Origin: Pseudomonas sp. CCI4.2
GTDB taxonomy: Bacteria > Pseudomonadota > Gammaproteobacteria > Pseudomonadales > Pseudomonadaceae
Assembly (NCBI RefSeq): GCF_034350045.1
Contig: NZ_CP133781.1
Location: 380,001-444,000, forward strand
Direction of reading: 5' to 3'
Length of the DNA stretch: 64,000 bases
Shown here in pieces: positions 18,322 through 27,771 of this stretch (positions are counted from its first letter, which is position 1; the number at the start of each line of letters is the position of its first letter). The notes under the pieces were generated by a model, which searched no databases, was not told the DNA's origin, and worked only from the letters and a program-made list of their open reading frames with translations. Made by a program: the position numbers and the translations under genes.

Positions 18322-19209
18322 ATGAAATCCCCCTCGTATATCGGGCGCTTTGCGCCAACCCCCAGCGGTTATCTGCACTTCGGCTCACTGGTTGCCGCAT
18401 TGGCGTCGTACCTCGACGCGCGCGCCGTGGGTGGAAAATGGCTGATGCGCATGGAAGACCTCGACCCGCCACGCGAAGTCAGCGGCGCGCAGACAGCCAT
18501 TTTGCGCACTCTGGAGAGCTACGCGTTTGAGTGGGACGGCGAACTGATCAATCAAAGCCAACGACATGAAGCCTACGAGCAGGTCATCCATCGCTGGTTG
18601 AGTCAGGGTTTGGCTTATGCGTGCAGCTGCTCACGCAAACAATTGGAACGCTCCAACGGTGTGTATCCCGGCGGATGCCGCAACCTCGGGCACGACACTG
18701 ACAACGCCGCAATACGCATACGTGTGCCCGAACTGAACTACGTTTTTGAAGACCGGGTACAAGGTCTTTTTACCCAACACCTAGGGCGCGACGTCGGCGA
18801 TTTCGTTATCCGTCGCCGCGATGGCTTATATGCATATCAACTGGCAGTGGTCATCGATGATGCTTGGCAGGGGATCACCGATGTTGTCCGTGGCGCGGAC
18901 TTGCTCGATTCGACACCCCGCCAGATCTACCTCCAGGAACTGCTCGGCCTGCCGCAACCCCGCTATCTTCATGTGCCGCTGATTGTTCAACCCGACGGCA
19001 ACAAGCTCGGCAAATCGTACCGTTCACCACCACTAGAACAAGGCCAGGCAACCTCGCTGCTGCTTCGCGCCTTACGGGCCTTAGGTCAACCGGCGGACGA
19101 TGAACTTAACTACGCGAGCCCCCACGAGGTGTTGAAATGGGGAATCCAGCGATGGAATGCTACCTTAATCCCCCGATTGCGAAGCCTTGAAGAAGCTGAG
19201 TTAAGCTGA
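18322..19209 (+). CDS. gluQ: Glutamyl-Q tRNA(Asp) synthetase
   Basis: Truncated glutamyl-tRNA synthetase paralogue that attaches glutamate to queuosine-34 of tRNA-Asp. Starts like GluRS (YIGRFAPTPSGYLHFGSLVAA, HIGH-class motif) and has the KMSKS-class motif NKLGKSYRS near residue 232, but ends there: the anticodon-binding domain is lacking, as expected at 295 residues. Cys pair in CSCSRKQLE plus Cys in GGCRN suggest the family's zinc site. Follows dksA. Signature complete. Confidence 0.95.
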   Translation: MKSPSYIGRFAPTPSGYLHFGSLVAALASYLDARAVGGKWLMRMEDLDPPREVSGAQTAILRTLESYAFEWDGELINQSQRHEAYEQVIHRWLSQGLAYACSCSRKQLERSNGVYPGGCRNLGHDTDNAAIRIRVPELNYVFEDRVQGLFTQHLGRDVGDFVIRRRDGLYAYQLAVVIDDAWQGITDVVRGADLLDSTPRQIYLQELLGLPQPRYLHVPLIVQPDGNKLGKSYRSPPLEQGQATSLLLRALRALGQPADDELNYASPHEVLKWGIQRWNATLIPRLRSLEEAELS

Positions 19210-19311
19210 GTTAGAGCCTTCGGCGTGGCCAGGTGGCAACCGTCCGCAAAACGCCACTTGCAGCTTCGCTGCCATCCAGTACCATCGCCCGACCTTTTTA
19301 GTGAGGCCAGT

Positions 19312-19488
19312 ATGTACATCTATCGATTGGTCCTGCTCCTGGTGGTAGGGATATACCTGTTCTCCCCAGCCATCATGGACTGGTGGATTGAACCAACAGG
19401 CGCGTGGTATCGCCCGTATTTGCTCTGGCTGATTCTGATCGTCGTGACCTTTATCCTGCAGAGTCAACGAGATGCCGATGAGCTTTAG
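19312..19488 (+). CDS. cbrX: CbrX-like small membrane protein overlapping cbrA
   Basis: 58-residue protein with two hydrophobic helices (YRLVLLLVVGIYLFSPAIMDWW and YLLWLILIVVTFIL), ending in QRDADEL. A small ORF at this position in pseudomonads has been called cbrX. Its last 17 bases overlap the start of cbrA in another frame, so cbrA translation probably depends on ribosomes finishing this ORF. ATG at 19312 is preceded by GAGGCC; an in-frame extension to 19225 lacks a ribosome-binding site. Whether the peptide itself acts on CbrA is unknown. Confidence 0.78.
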   Translation: MYIYRLVLLLVVGIYLFSPAIMDWWIEPTGAWYRPYLLWLILIVVTFILQSQRDADEL

Positions 19489-22426
19489 CCTGACCCAAAT
19501 GGTCCTGATCAGCGCCGCCTATTTGCTGGTACTGTTCGGCGTCGCTTGGGTCAGTGAGCGTGGCCTGATCCCACGCTGGATCATTCGTCACCCGCTGACC
19601 TACACCTTATCGCTCGGCGTGTACGCCAGCGCCTGGGCGTTCTACGGCACGGTGGGACTGGCCTATCAATACGGCTACGGCTTTTTATCCAGCTACCTCG
19701 GCGTATCCGGGGCATTTCTGCTGGCGCCGGTATTGCTCTATCCGATCCTCAAGATCACCCGTACTTACCAGCTGTCATCGTTGGCAGATTTGTTCGCCTT
19801 TCGTTTCCGCAGCACGTGGGCCGGCGCACTGACCACCATCTTTATGCTGATCGGCGTGCTGCCGTTGCTGGCTTTGCAGATTCAATCAGTCGCCGACTCC
19901 ATCGGCATCTTGACCCACGAACCGGTGCAAAACCGAGTCGCACTGGCGTTCTGCGCCTTGATCACACTGTTCACTATCTTCTTCGGCTCCCGGCATATCG
20001 CGACCCGGGAGAAACACGAAGGCCTGGTGTTTGCCATCGCGTTCGAGTCAGTCATCAAGCTGGTGGCCATGGGCGGCGTTGGTTTATACGCCTTGTACGG
20101 GGTATTCGACGGCCCGACTCAGTTGGAGCAGTGGTTGCTGCAAAACCAGGCCGCCCTCGCCGCGCTTCATACCCCGCTGCAAGAAGGCCCATGGCGCACG
20201 CTGCTGTTGGTGTTCTTCGCCTCAGCCATCGTCATGCCGCACATGTACCACATGACCTTCACTGAAAACCTCAATCCACGCTCGCTGGTCAGCGCCAGTT
20301 GGGGTTTACCGCTGTTTCTGTTGCTGATGAGTTTGGCGGTGCCACTTATCCTGTGGGCCGGACTTAAACTAGGTGCTCAAACCAGCCCGGAATATTTCAC
20401 CTTGGGTGTCGGTATTGCGGCCAATAACAAAGCGTTGGCGTTATTGGCGTATGTAGGCGGTTTGTCGGCGGCGAGCGGGTTGATCATCGTCACCACGCTG
20501 GCTTTGTCGGGCATGGCGCTCAACCATTTGGTGCTACCGCTGTATCAACCGCCTGCGGAAGGCAATATCTACCGCTGGCTGAAATGGACCCGTCGCGGCC
20601 TGATCGTCGCCATCATCATGCTCGGCTACGGGTTCTATCTGTTACTCGGCAAACAGCAAGACTTGGCGAACCTGGGCATCGTGGCCTTCGTCGCCACCTT
20701 GCAGTTTCTGCCAGGTGTATTGTCGGTGCTGTACTGGCCCACGGCCAACCGTCGCGGATTCATCGCCGGGATGGTAGCCGGGATTGGCGTGTGGATGGTG
20801 AGCATGCTGTTGCCATTGATTGGCAACTTCCACGGCTTTTACATCCCGATGCTGGACATGATTTATGTGCCAGATGACGCCAGTTGGCACATGGCAGCCA
20901 TCGCTTCACTGGCCGCTAATGTCCTGATCTTCACCTTGATCTCGTTGTTCAGTGACGCCAGCCCGGAAGAAGCCAGCGCCGCCGAAGCCTGCGCCGTGGA
21001 TAACGTGCGACGACCGCAACGGCGAGAACTGCACGCCGCGTCCCCTCAGGAATTTGCCACGCAACTGGCCAAACCGCTGGGTGCCAAAGCGGCACAAAAA
21101 GAAGTCGAACAAGCACTGCGGGACCTTTACCTGCCCTTCGATGAACGCCGCCCTTACGCGTTGCGCCGCTTGCGTGATCGAATCGAAGCGAATCTGTCGG
21201 GGTTGATGGGCCCGAGTGTTGCCCAAGACATGGTTGAAACGTTCCTGCCTTACAAGTCCGGCAGTGAAAACTACGTCACCGAAGACATTCACTTCATCGA
21301 AAGCCGTCTTGAGGACTACCACTCACGACTGACCGGCCTGGCTGCCGAACTCGATGCGTTACGCCGTTATCACCGCCAGACCTTGCAAGAACTGCCCATG
21401 GGCGTGTGCTCATTGGCCAAGGATCAAGAGATCCTGATGTGGAACAAAGCCATGGAAGAATTGACCGGCATCGCGGCGCAGCGCGTCGTGGGTTCTCGGC
21501 TGGAAACCATCGCCGACCCGTGGAAAGAACTGCTTCAAGGCTTTATCGACCTGCCAGACGAACACTTGCACAAGCAGCGCCTTGGGCTAGATGGCCAGAC
21601 GCGCTGGTTGAACCTGCACAAAGCCGCCATCGACGAACCTCTCGCGCCGGGCAACAGCGGTTTGGTGTTGCTCGTCGAAGACCTGACCGACACCCAAATG
21701 CTCGAAGACAAGCTGGTTCACTCCGAGCGCCTGGCCAGCATCGGCCGTCTGGCTGCGGGCGTTGCTCACGAGATCGGCAACCCAATTACCGGCATCGCGT
21801 GCCTTGCGCAAAATCTGCGCGAAGAACGCGAAGACGACAGCGAGCTGACCGAAATCAGTAGCCAGATTCTTGAGCAGACCAAACGCGTTTCACGCATCGT
21901 GCAATCATTGATGAGCTTTGCCCATGCCGGCGGCCATCAACATTCCGATGAAGCGGTATGCCTGGCTGAAGTGGCCCAGGATGCTATCGGTTTACTGGCG
22001 CTGAATCGGCGTAACTACGAAGTGCAATTTTTCAACCTGTGCAACCCGGAACACTGGGTTGACGGCGACCCCCAACGGCTCGCTCAGGTGTTGATAAACC
22101 TGCTAACCAACGCACGTGACGCATCGCCATCGGGCAGCGCCGTGCGGGTAAAAACAGAACTATCCGAACACACGGTCGATCTGATCGTAGAAGACGAAGG
22201 CAGTGGGATTCCAAAATCAATCATGGACCGATTATTCGAACCGTTCTTCACGACCAAGGACCCGGGGGAAGGCACCGGACTGGGCCTTGCACTGGTCTAT
22301 TCCATCGTTGAAGAGCATTATGGACAAATCACCATCGACAGCCCGGCTGACCCCGAGCATCAACGCGGCACCCGTATTCGGGTGACATTGCCGCGTCATG
22401 TCGAAGCGACGTCCGCTGTTAACTGA
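19472..22426 (+). CDS. cbrA: Sensor histidine kinase CbrA with SLC5-type transporter domain
   Basis: Membrane sensor of the CbrAB system controlling carbon/nitrogen balance and histidine or amino acid use. The 984 residues comprise a 12-13 helix sodium/solute-symporter-like domain (1-500), a linker with STAC-like region, a PAS domain (about 620-735, [15 protein letters not shown]), HisKA with phospho-acceptor His766 ([12 protein letters not shown]) and a HATPase with N box [10 protein letters not shown] and G box GTGLGLAL. The transporter part can move histidine in relatives. ATG at 19472 lies inside cbrX; cbrB follows 14-23 bases on. Confidence 0.96.
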   Translation: MPMSFSLTQMVLISAAYLLVLFGVAWVSERGLIPRWIIRHPLTYTLSLGVYASAWAFYGTVGLAYQYGYGFLSSYLGVSGAFLLAPVLLYPILKITRTYQLSSLADLFAFRFRSTWAGALTTIFMLIGVLPLLALQIQSVADSIGILTHEPVQNRVALAFCALITLFTIFFGSRHIATREKHEGLVFAIAFESVIKLVAMGGVGLYALYGVFDGPTQLEQWLLQNQAALAALHTPLQEGPWRTLLLVFFASAIVMPHMYHMTFTENLNPRSLVSASWGLPLFLLLMSLAVPLILWAGLKLGAQTSPEYFTLGVGIAANNKALALLAYVGGLSAASGLIIVTTLALSGMALNHLVLPLYQPPAEGNIYRWLKWTRRGLIVAIIMLGYGFYLLLGKQQDLANLGIVAFVATLQFLPGVLSVLYWPTANRRGFIAGMVAGIGVWMVSMLLPLIGNFHGFYIPMLDMIYVPDDASWHMAAIASLAANVLIFTLISLFSDASPEEASAAEACAVDNVRRPQRRELHAASPQEFATQLAKPLGAKAAQKEVEQALRDLYLPFDERRPYALRRLRDRIEANLSGLMGPSVAQDMVETFLPYKSGSENYVTEDIHFIESRLEDYHSRLTGLAAELDALRRYHRQTLQELPMGVCSLAKDQEILMWNKAMEELTGIAAQRVVGSRLETIADPWKELLQGFIDLPDEHLHKQRLGLDGQTRWLNLHKAAIDEPLAPGNSGLVLLVEDLTDTQMLEDKLVHSERLASIGRLAAGVAHEIGNPITGIACLAQNLREEREDDSELTEISSQILEQTKRVSRIVQSLMSFAHAGGHQHSDEAVCLAEVAQDAIGLLALNRRNYEVQFFNLCNPEHWVDGDPQRLAQVLINLLTNARDASPSGSAVRVKTELSEHTVDLIVEDEGSGIPKSIMDRLFEPFFTTKDPGEGTGLGLALVYSIVEEHYGQITIDSPADPEHQRGTRIRVTLPRHVEATSAVN

Positions 22427-22449
22427 GACCGTCGAGAGTATTGAATCAC

Positions 22450-23892
22450 ATGCCTCACATTCTGATCGTCGAAGACGAAACAATTATCCGCTCGGCCCTG
22501 CGACGCCTGCTGGAACGAAATCAGTACCAGGTCAGTGAAGCCGGTTCAGTGCAGGAAGCACAGGAACGTTTCACCGTCTCCTCGTTTGATTTGATCGTCA
22601 GCGACCTGCGCCTACCTGGCGCGCCGGGCACTGAACTGATCAAGCTCGGCCAGGGCAAACCGGTCTTGATCATGACCAGCTATGCCAGCCTGCGCTCTGC
22701 CGTGGACTCAATGAAAATGGGTGCGGTGGACTACATCGCCAAGCCCTTTGACCACGACGAAATGCTCCAGGCCGTCGCGCGTATTTTGCGTGACCGGCAA
22801 TCGATCCAAAGCCTGCAGGCTGAACGCACCGCGGCCGGGGCCAAACCGGCCAGCGTGTCCGACAAGGGCGTGGTCGACAACAGCAATGGCGAAATCGGCA
22901 TCATCGGTTCATGTCCACCGATGCAAGACTTGTACGTCAAGATCCGCAAAGTAGCGCCCACCGATTCCAACGTTTTGATCCAGGGTGAGTCGGGCACCGG
23001 CAAAGAGTTGGTCGCCCGCGCACTGCACAACCTGTCCAAACGCGCCAAAGCACCGATGATTTCGGTCAACTGCGCCGCGATCCCGGAATCCCTCATCGAA
23101 TCCGAGCTGTTCGGCCACGAGAAAGGGGCGTTCACCGGGGCCAGCGCTGGCCGTGCCGGCTTGGTTGAAGCCGCAGATGGCGGCACCTTGTTCCTCGATG
23201 AGATTGGCGAGCTACCGCTCGAAGCCCAAGCGCGCTTGCTGCGCGTGCTTCAAGAGGGCGAAATCCGCCGTGTCGGTTCGGTGCAATCGCAAAAAGTCGA
23301 TGTGCGTCTAATCGCCGCGACTCACCGTGACCTCAAGAGCTTGGCCAAAGTGGGCCAGTTTCGTGAGGACTTATATTACCGCTTACACGTGATTGCGCTG
23401 AAACTGCCTGCGCTGCGTGAACGTGGCGCCGACATCTTGGAAATTGCCCAGTCGTTCCTGGCCCGGCAAAGCGCGAAGGTTGGCCGCACAGACCTGAAAT
23501 TCGCACCCGATGCCGAACAGGCGATTCGTCATTACACCTGGCCGGGTAATGTTCGCGAGTTGGAAAACGCAGTCGAGCGCTCGGTGATCCTGTGCGAGAG
23601 CCCTGAAATTTCCGCCGAGCTGCTGGGTATCGATATCGAGTTGAGCGATCTGGATGATGAGGATTTCATCGGCCTGGGTCCGCAGCAGAGTTCGACCAGT
23701 TCAACTAGCCATGAGCCTACCGAAGATTTGTCGCTGGAAGATTACTTCCAGCACTTTGTCCTTGAGCATCAGGACCACATGACCGAAACCGAATTGGCCC
23801 GCAAACTTGGGGTCAGCCGTAAATGTCTCTGGGAACGTCGCCAGCGCCTGGGTATCCCACGGCGCAAAACTAGCATTGCCAGCGAAAGCTGA
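22450..23892 (+). CDS. cbrB: Sigma-54-dependent response regulator CbrB
   Basis: NtrC-family activator, partner of CbrA. REC domain with phospho-acceptor Asp52 ([12 protein letters not shown]), AAA+ core with Walker A GESGTGKE, sigma-54 contact loop GAFTGA and Walker [13 protein letters not shown], then a Fis-type HTH at the end ([23 protein letters not shown]). I use the ATG at 22450 ([10 protein letters not shown]) rather than the in-frame TTG at 22441. Its best-known target, the crcZ promoter, lies immediately downstream with a visible binding site. Confidence 0.96.
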   Translation: MPHILIVEDETIIRSALRRLLERNQYQVSEAGSVQEAQERFTVSSFDLIVSDLRLPGAPGTELIKLGQGKPVLIMTSYASLRSAVDSMKMGAVDYIAKPFDHDEMLQAVARILRDRQSIQSLQAERTAAGAKPASVSDKGVVDNSNGEIGIIGSCPPMQDLYVKIRKVAPTDSNVLIQGESGTGKELVARALHNLSKRAKAPMISVNCAAIPESLIESELFGHEKGAFTGASAGRAGLVEAADGGTLFLDEIGELPLEAQARLLRVLQEGEIRRVGSVQSQKVDVRLIAATHRDLKSLAKVGQFREDLYYRLHVIALKLPALRERGADILEIAQSFLARQSAKVGRTDLKFAPDAEQAIRHYTWPGNVRELENAVERSVILCESPEISAELLGIDIELSDLDDEDFIGLGPQQSSTSSTSHEPTEDLSLEDYFQHFVLEHQDHMTETELARKLGVSRKCLWERRQRLGIPRRKTSIASES

Positions 23893-23946
23893 GACCTAAA
23901 AAGCGCGCGAGGCTCTGGCCCGCGTTGCTCCAGCGTGCGAAACAAC

Positions 23947-23972
23947 TGTTACCCCCTCCCTAACACGTAACA
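23947..23972. promoter_or_regulatory. CbrB-type upstream activating site for crcZ
   Basis: TGTTAC and GTAACA are perfect inverted halves separated by 14 bases, the arrangement I know for CbrB sites. The centre lies about 135 bases upstream of the predicted crcZ start, a normal enhancer distance for sigma-54 promoters. A further GGTAAC half lies at 23989. Confidence 0.75.
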
Positions 23973-23975
23973 AAC

Positions 23976-24010
23976 GCCGGGTCTTAAGGTAACGAAAGCC
24001 CGGCTTTTTT
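23976..24010 (+). terminator. cbrB terminator
   Basis: GCCGGG (23976-23981) pairs with CCCGGC (23999-24004), followed by six T residues. It overlaps the region between the CbrB site and the crcZ promoter, insulating crcZ from cbrB transcription. Confidence 0.75.
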
Positions 24011-24070
24011 AGACCCACTAAAAACCTCTATCCCGCTCTAAGCCCCGGTTTTAAAGGATTTCTAAAAGTT

Positions 24071-24084
24071 GGCACAGGTCCTGC
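24071..24084 (+). promoter_or_regulatory. Sigma-54 promoter of crcZ
   Basis: TTGGCACAGGTCCTGCT carries GG at 24071-24072 and GC at 24083-24084, exactly 12 bases apart as required for -24/-12 elements. Transcription should start near 24096. Confidence 0.85.
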
Positions 24085-24095
24085 TATATCTCTAG

Positions 24096-24470
24096 TACAA
24101 GAACAATAAAAAGCATCGAAAGACACCATAATAAAAATAAGACGAATCGACTCACGCATAATAAAAACAACACGGCGGAGGCGCAGCTAACTGATTCTTT
24201 TGGAGAGGAGTTGTATTTGGGGCTTGCCCCACGACCAGGCTGAGAATTATAAAAACTACCCTGAGGTAGCGCCTGAACTGGTTGGATCGAACGATCATTG
24301 CAACGCAGCGACCAAAGCAATCCGTTTGCTCTTGACTCCCGACTGGGAGGTTTCGCAGGTGAAACCCTGTGGATTGGGCACTCAATAAAAACAAAAAGCC
24401 CGACTCAATAATAAAAATAAAGCGCAAACACTTTGGGGGAGCTTCGGCTCCCCCAGTAGCTTCTGTCATT
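24096..24470 (+). ncRNA. crcZ: CrcZ, Hfq/Crc-titrating small RNA
   Basis: About 370-base sRNA that relieves catabolite repression by sequestering Hfq and Crc. Position between cbrB and pcnB is diagnostic. Five clusters of the A-rich AANAANAA motif are present: 24102-24109, 24130-24137, 24160-24167, 24384-24397 and 24410-24417. They are grouped at both ends with a GC-richer structured middle, as in known CrcZ. The 3' end is a 9-bp stem (24434-24442 with 24447-24455) with a TTCG loop. Expression should require CbrB and sigma-54. Short ORFs on either strand here lack coding character. Confidence 0.92.
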
Positions 24471-24609
24471 TCTCCCTTGCCGTTTGCTAACCACTCCGGC
24501 AGCCGCTTGCTCAGCTTCCTACACCATCCCCTGACTAAATGCTAGAATCCCCGCCCATCATGCGGTCATTCTCGTTTTTGGCCGAATATTCCTTCAAACA
24601 GTGCATCCC

Positions 24610-26025
24610 ATGCTGAAAAAGCTGTTCCAGTCATTCCGCTCTCCATTGCGTCGGCCGCAACAAACGCAACACATACGCACCACGCCTGAAGTGCTCACCA
24701 GCAGCCAACATTCGCTGCAGCGCGGGCAGTTCAGTCGTTATGCCGTAAACATTGTCGAGCGTTTGCAGACCGCCGGGTACCAGGCTTATCTGGTGGGCGG
24801 CTGCGTGCGCGACCTGATGTTGCATATCACGCCTAAGGATTTCGACGTCGCCACCAGCGCAACGCCGGAACAAGTGCGTGCCGAGTTCCGCAATGCCCGA
24901 GTGATCGGTCGGCGTTTCAAACTGGTCCATGTTCATTTCGGCCGAGAAATCATTGAGGTCGCGACCTTTCGCGCCAATCATCCCCAAGATGATGAGGAAG
25001 AAGACAGCAATCAGTCTTCACGCAACGAAAGCGGACGCATCCTACGCGACAACGTCTACGGCACCCTTGAAGAGGATGCCCAACGTCGCGACTTCACGAT
25101 CAATGCGCTTTATTACGACCCGGTCACCGAGCGCGTTCTCGATTACGCCAACGGCGTACACGACATCCGTAATCGTCTGATCCGCCTGATCGGTGATCCC
25201 GAGCAGCGCTATAAAGAAGACCCGGTGCGGATGCTGCGTGCGGTGCGTTTCGCTGCGAAGCTGGATTTCGGTATCGAAAAACACAGTGCTACGCCGATTC
25301 GGCAATTGGCGCCCATGCTGCGCGATATTCCTTCCGCACGCTTGTTTGAAGAAGTGCTGAAACTATTTTTGTCCGGCTATGCCGAATCGACGTTTGAGAT
25401 GCTGGTCGATCTTGAACTGTTCGAGCCGTTGTTCCCCGCCAGCGCCAGGTCGCTGGAGATGAACCCGACCTACACCCACACGCTGATCAGTGAAGCGCTG
25501 GCCAATACCGACCTGCGTATTTCGCAGAACAAACCAGTCACGCCCGCCTTCCTGTTTGCCGCCATGCTCTGGCCCGCGCTGCCCGCTAAAGTCATTCGCT
25601 TGCAGGAACGCGGCATGCCGCCGATTCCAGCCATGCAAGAAGCTGCACACGAACTGATCGTCGAGCAATGCCAGCGGATCGCCATTCCAAAACGCTTCAC
25701 CATGCCGATCCGTGAAATCTGGGACATGCAGGAACGTCTTCCACGCCGTACCGGAAAACGCGCCGACCTGCTGCTCGATAACCCACGTTTCCGTGCTGGC
25801 TACGACTTCCTGCTGCTGCGCGAAATAGCAGGCGAGGAAACCGAAGGCCTTGGCGATTGGTGGACCGACTACCAGGAAGGCAACGAAAGCGAGCGCCGCA
25901 ACATGATTCGCGACTTGGGCAACAAGCCCGATGCGACCGGCGCTGCCCCGCGCAAACGCCGTCGCAGCAGCGGCAGCAAGCGTAAACGCAATGCTTGCGA
26001 CGCACCGATCACCTCGGGCGACTGA
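24610..26025 (+). CDS. pcnB: Poly(A) polymerase I
   Basis: Adds 3' poly(A) tails that mark RNA for decay. The nucleotidyltransferase head has the signature LVGGCVRDLMLHITPKDFDVATSA (about residues 57-80; Asp pair DFD), then FRNARVIGRRFKLVHV and the RRDFTINALYYDP motif. The C-terminus is a very basic tail (RKRRRSSGSKRKRNA), typical of PcnB and distinguishing it from CCA-adding enzymes. I chose the ATG at 24610 (MLKKLFQSF); an in-frame GTG at 24601 is possible and neither has a good ribosome-binding site. folK follows two bases on. Confidence 0.94.
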   Translation: MLKKLFQSFRSPLRRPQQTQHIRTTPEVLTSSQHSLQRGQFSRYAVNIVERLQTAGYQAYLVGGCVRDLMLHITPKDFDVATSATPEQVRAEFRNARVIGRRFKLVHVHFGREIIEVATFRANHPQDDEEEDSNQSSRNESGRILRDNVYGTLEEDAQRRDFTINALYYDPVTERVLDYANGVHDIRNRLIRLIGDPEQRYKEDPVRMLRAVRFAAKLDFGIEKHSATPIRQLAPMLRDIPSARLFEEVLKLFLSGYAESTFEMLVDLELFEPLFPASARSLEMNPTYTHTLISEALANTDLRISQNKPVTPAFLFAAMLWPALPAKVIRLQERGMPPIPAMQEAAHELIVEQCQRIAIPKRFTMPIREIWDMQERLPRRTGKRADLLLDNPRFRAGYDFLLLREIAGEETEGLGDWWTDYQEGNESERRNMIRDLGNKPDATGAAPRKRRRSSGSKRKRNACDAPITSGD

Positions 26026-26027
26026 TC

Positions 26028-26501
26028 GTGGAACGCGTCTATGTCGGCTTGGGCAGCAATTTGTCTGACCCGGCAGAACAATTGCGCCATGCCATCAAGG
26101 CATTGGCGCAATTACCGTCTTGCGAATGGGCCGGCGTGTCGTCGTTCTATGCCAGCGATTCGCTGCTGCCCGGCCAGCCCCGCTTTACCAACGCCGTCGC
26201 CGCGCTAAATACAGCGCTTGAACCGCTGGCATTACTTGATGCATTGCAGGCTATCGAATTGGATCAAGGCCGAGAGCGCCATGAGCGTTGGGGCCCAAGA
26301 ACGCTAGACCTGGACATCATTCTCTTTGGTGACCGGCTCATTGACGAGCCTCGGCTGAAAGTCCCTCACTACCACCTGCACGCTCGCGCTTTCGTCCTGT
26401 ACCCCTTGGCAGAACTCGCCCCCCACCTGCAATTGGCCGATGGCCGCTCTCTTGATCAACTGCTAGCCGACTGCCCTTTCGTGGGTCTCGAACGCCTATA
26501 A
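26028..26501 (+). CDS. folK: 2-amino-4-hydroxy-6-hydroxymethyldihydropteridine pyrophosphokinase (HPPK)
   Basis: Folate pathway enzyme that pyrophosphorylates the pterin before FolP acts. 157 residues with VYVGLGSNL at the start, the loop residues SSFYASDSLLPGQPRFTNAV, and RWGPRTLDLDIILFG with the metal-binding Asp pair. GTG at 26028 (VERVYVGLG), two bases past the pcnB stop, gives the family length and implies coupling; an upstream ATG at 25995 would sit inside pcnB. folP, the next enzyme in the pathway, is 30 kb away at 55801. Confidence 0.93.
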   Translation: MERVYVGLGSNLSDPAEQLRHAIKALAQLPSCEWAGVSSFYASDSLLPGQPRFTNAVAALNTALEPLALLDALQAIELDQGRERHERWGPRTLDLDIILFGDRLIDEPRLKVPHYHLHARAFVLYPLAELAPHLQLADGRSLDQLLADCPFVGLERL

Positions 26502-26513
26502 TCCCCCTCGGAG

Positions 26514-26622
26514 CCAACTTGTTGGCGAAGGTCCTTCGGACCTGATCGCAGCCTCCGGCAGCTTGTGTCTGCAGAAATCTATGCATCGCCAAAATCCGTG
26601 GGACCGAATTCATTCGGGAAGG
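26514..26622. repeat. Two REP-like palindromic elements
   Basis: CCAACTTGTTGGCGAAGGTC at 26514-26533 is found again exactly at 35207-35226. A second type, CCGAATTCATTCGG (6-2-6 palindrome, 26604-26617) followed by GAAGGC, resembles another interspersed family of pseudomonads. Both are probably non-coding REP sequences. Confidence 0.7.
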
Positions 26623-26662
26623 CTTCAGTTTTGACACTCCGCAACCTCAAACCACACAAAAG

Positions 26663-26711
26663 TGCCACCCCGTTGGGTGAGCAACAGCGCGGCGTCGAAG
26701 ACGGGGTGGCA
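26663..26711. repeat. 11-bp perfect inverted repeat with 27-base loop
   Basis: TGCCACCCCGT and ACGGGGTGGCA are exact reverse complements. There is no T-tract, so a terminator is unlikely. It may be an RNA hairpin or remnant repeat. Confidence 0.6.
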
Positions 26712-26742
26712 TCCCCCACAAAGGTTTGAACGATCAAAGATA

Positions 26743-26790
26743 GTTACCGCCTGAAACCCGCCAGCGGTAACAGATCCCACAAACGGTAAC
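26743..26790. promoter_or_regulatory. Clustered GTTACCGC/GCGGTAAC half-sites upstream of panB
   Basis: GTTACCGC (26743-26750) is inverted as GCGGTAAC (26764-26771), with a third copy ACGGTAAC at 26783-26790. Three half-sites in 48 bases suggest an operator. The 19-base gap between the GTTAC and GTAACA cores differs from the 14 of the CbrB site, so the regulator is unknown. Confidence 0.4.
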
Positions 26791-26970
26791 ACCCGTAATT
26801 GACTTCACGCCCCCTCATCACGAAGATAGGCGTCCCGCTGCCGATCACTTGGCAAAAGGGCGCGAATCAGGCCTTTGCAAAACTCCGCATACGACGGTGT
26901 GCCTGTTTTTCCAGATGATCTCATGCGTTGCTCGCAGTAGTTTCACAGCGCCTGAACGAGGATTTTTTTC

Positions 26971-27771
26971 ATGCCAGACATAACCCTGACGACCTTGCAA
27001 AGCCTCAAGCAGAAAGGTGAAAAAATCACCATGCTGACCTGCTATGACGCGACCTTTGCTCACGCTGTCAGCCAGGCCGGTGTCGAAATATTGCTGGTCG
27101 GCGACTCGCTGGGCATGGTTTTGCAAGGTCATGACAGTACGCTGCCCGTGACCAATGCCGAAATGGCCTACCACGTTGCCTGCGTCAAACGCGGCAACCA
27201 AGGCGCGCTGATCCTCGCCGACCTGCCGTTCATGGCCTACGCCACGCTCGAACAGACCTTTGCCAACAGCGCGCAATTGATGCAAGCCGGCGCACACATG
27301 GTCAAAGTCGAGGGTGCGGCCTGGCTGGCCGAATCGATCAAGCTCTTGGCCGAGCGCGGCATTCCGGTATGCGCTCACATGGGCCTGACCCCCCAATCAG
27401 TAAATATTCTCGGTGGCTATAAAGTGCAGGGCCGACAAGAAGCCCAAGCCCGGCAAATGCGCGCTGATGCCATCGCTCTGGAGCAAGCAGGTGTGGCGAT
27501 GATCCTGCTCGAGTGTGTGCCCAGCGAATTGGCACAGGAAATCACCCAAGCGGTCAAAGTACCGGTGATTGGCATTGGTGCTGGTAGTGCGACCGACGGC
27601 CAAGTGCTGGTCCTGCACGACATGCTCGGGTTGGCCATCACTGGCCGCGTGCCCAAGTTCGTGAAGAACTTCATGTCGGGCCAGCCAGATATCCAGTCGG
27701 CGCTACAGGCATATGTCGCCGCAGTTAAAGATGTGAGTTTCCCGGCAATAGAACACGGATTTTCCGCATGA
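26971..27771 (+). CDS. panB: 3-methyl-2-oxobutanoate hydroxymethyltransferase
   Basis: First step of pantothenate synthesis: transfers a hydroxymethyl group to alpha-ketoisovalerate, an intermediate of the ilv pathway encoded at 2.6-5.9 kb. The 266-residue TIM barrel shows [13 protein letters not shown], the Mg-binding [25 protein letters not shown] [13 protein letters not shown] and the catalytic Glu in [12 protein letters not shown] at 26971 with GAGGA upstream. It overlaps panC by four bases (ATGA); panBCD form an operon. Confidence 0.97.
   Translation: MPDITLTTLQSLKQKGEKITMLTCYDATFAHAVSQAGVEILLVGDSLGMVLQGHDSTLPVTNAEMAYHVACVKRGNQGALILADLPFMAYATLEQTFANSAQLMQAGAHMVKVEGAAWLAESIKLLAERGIPVCAHMGLTPQSVNILGGYKVQGRQEAQARQMRADAIALEQAGVAMILLECVPSELAQEITQAVKVPVIGIGAGSATDGQVLVLHDMLGLAITGRVPKFVKNFMSGQPDIQSALQAYVAAVKDVSFPAIEHGFSA

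Larger units (their letters stand above)
26502..26970. other. 469-base intergenic region between folK and panB, rich in repeats
   Basis: No gene is supported. It holds two REP-like elements (26514-26533, 26604-26617), a long inverted repeat (26663-26711) and a group of GTTACCGC/GCGGTAAC half-sites (26743-26790), then about 180 bases presumably containing the panB promoter. I could not find convincing -35/-10 boxes. The panB ribosome-binding site is GAGGA at 26958-26962. Confidence 0.55.

Noticed and set aside
24152..24469. Minus-strand ORFs within crcZ (up to 105 codons)
   Set aside because: They overlap the CrcZ sRNA and are translations of its A-rich motifs and hairpin; no start context.
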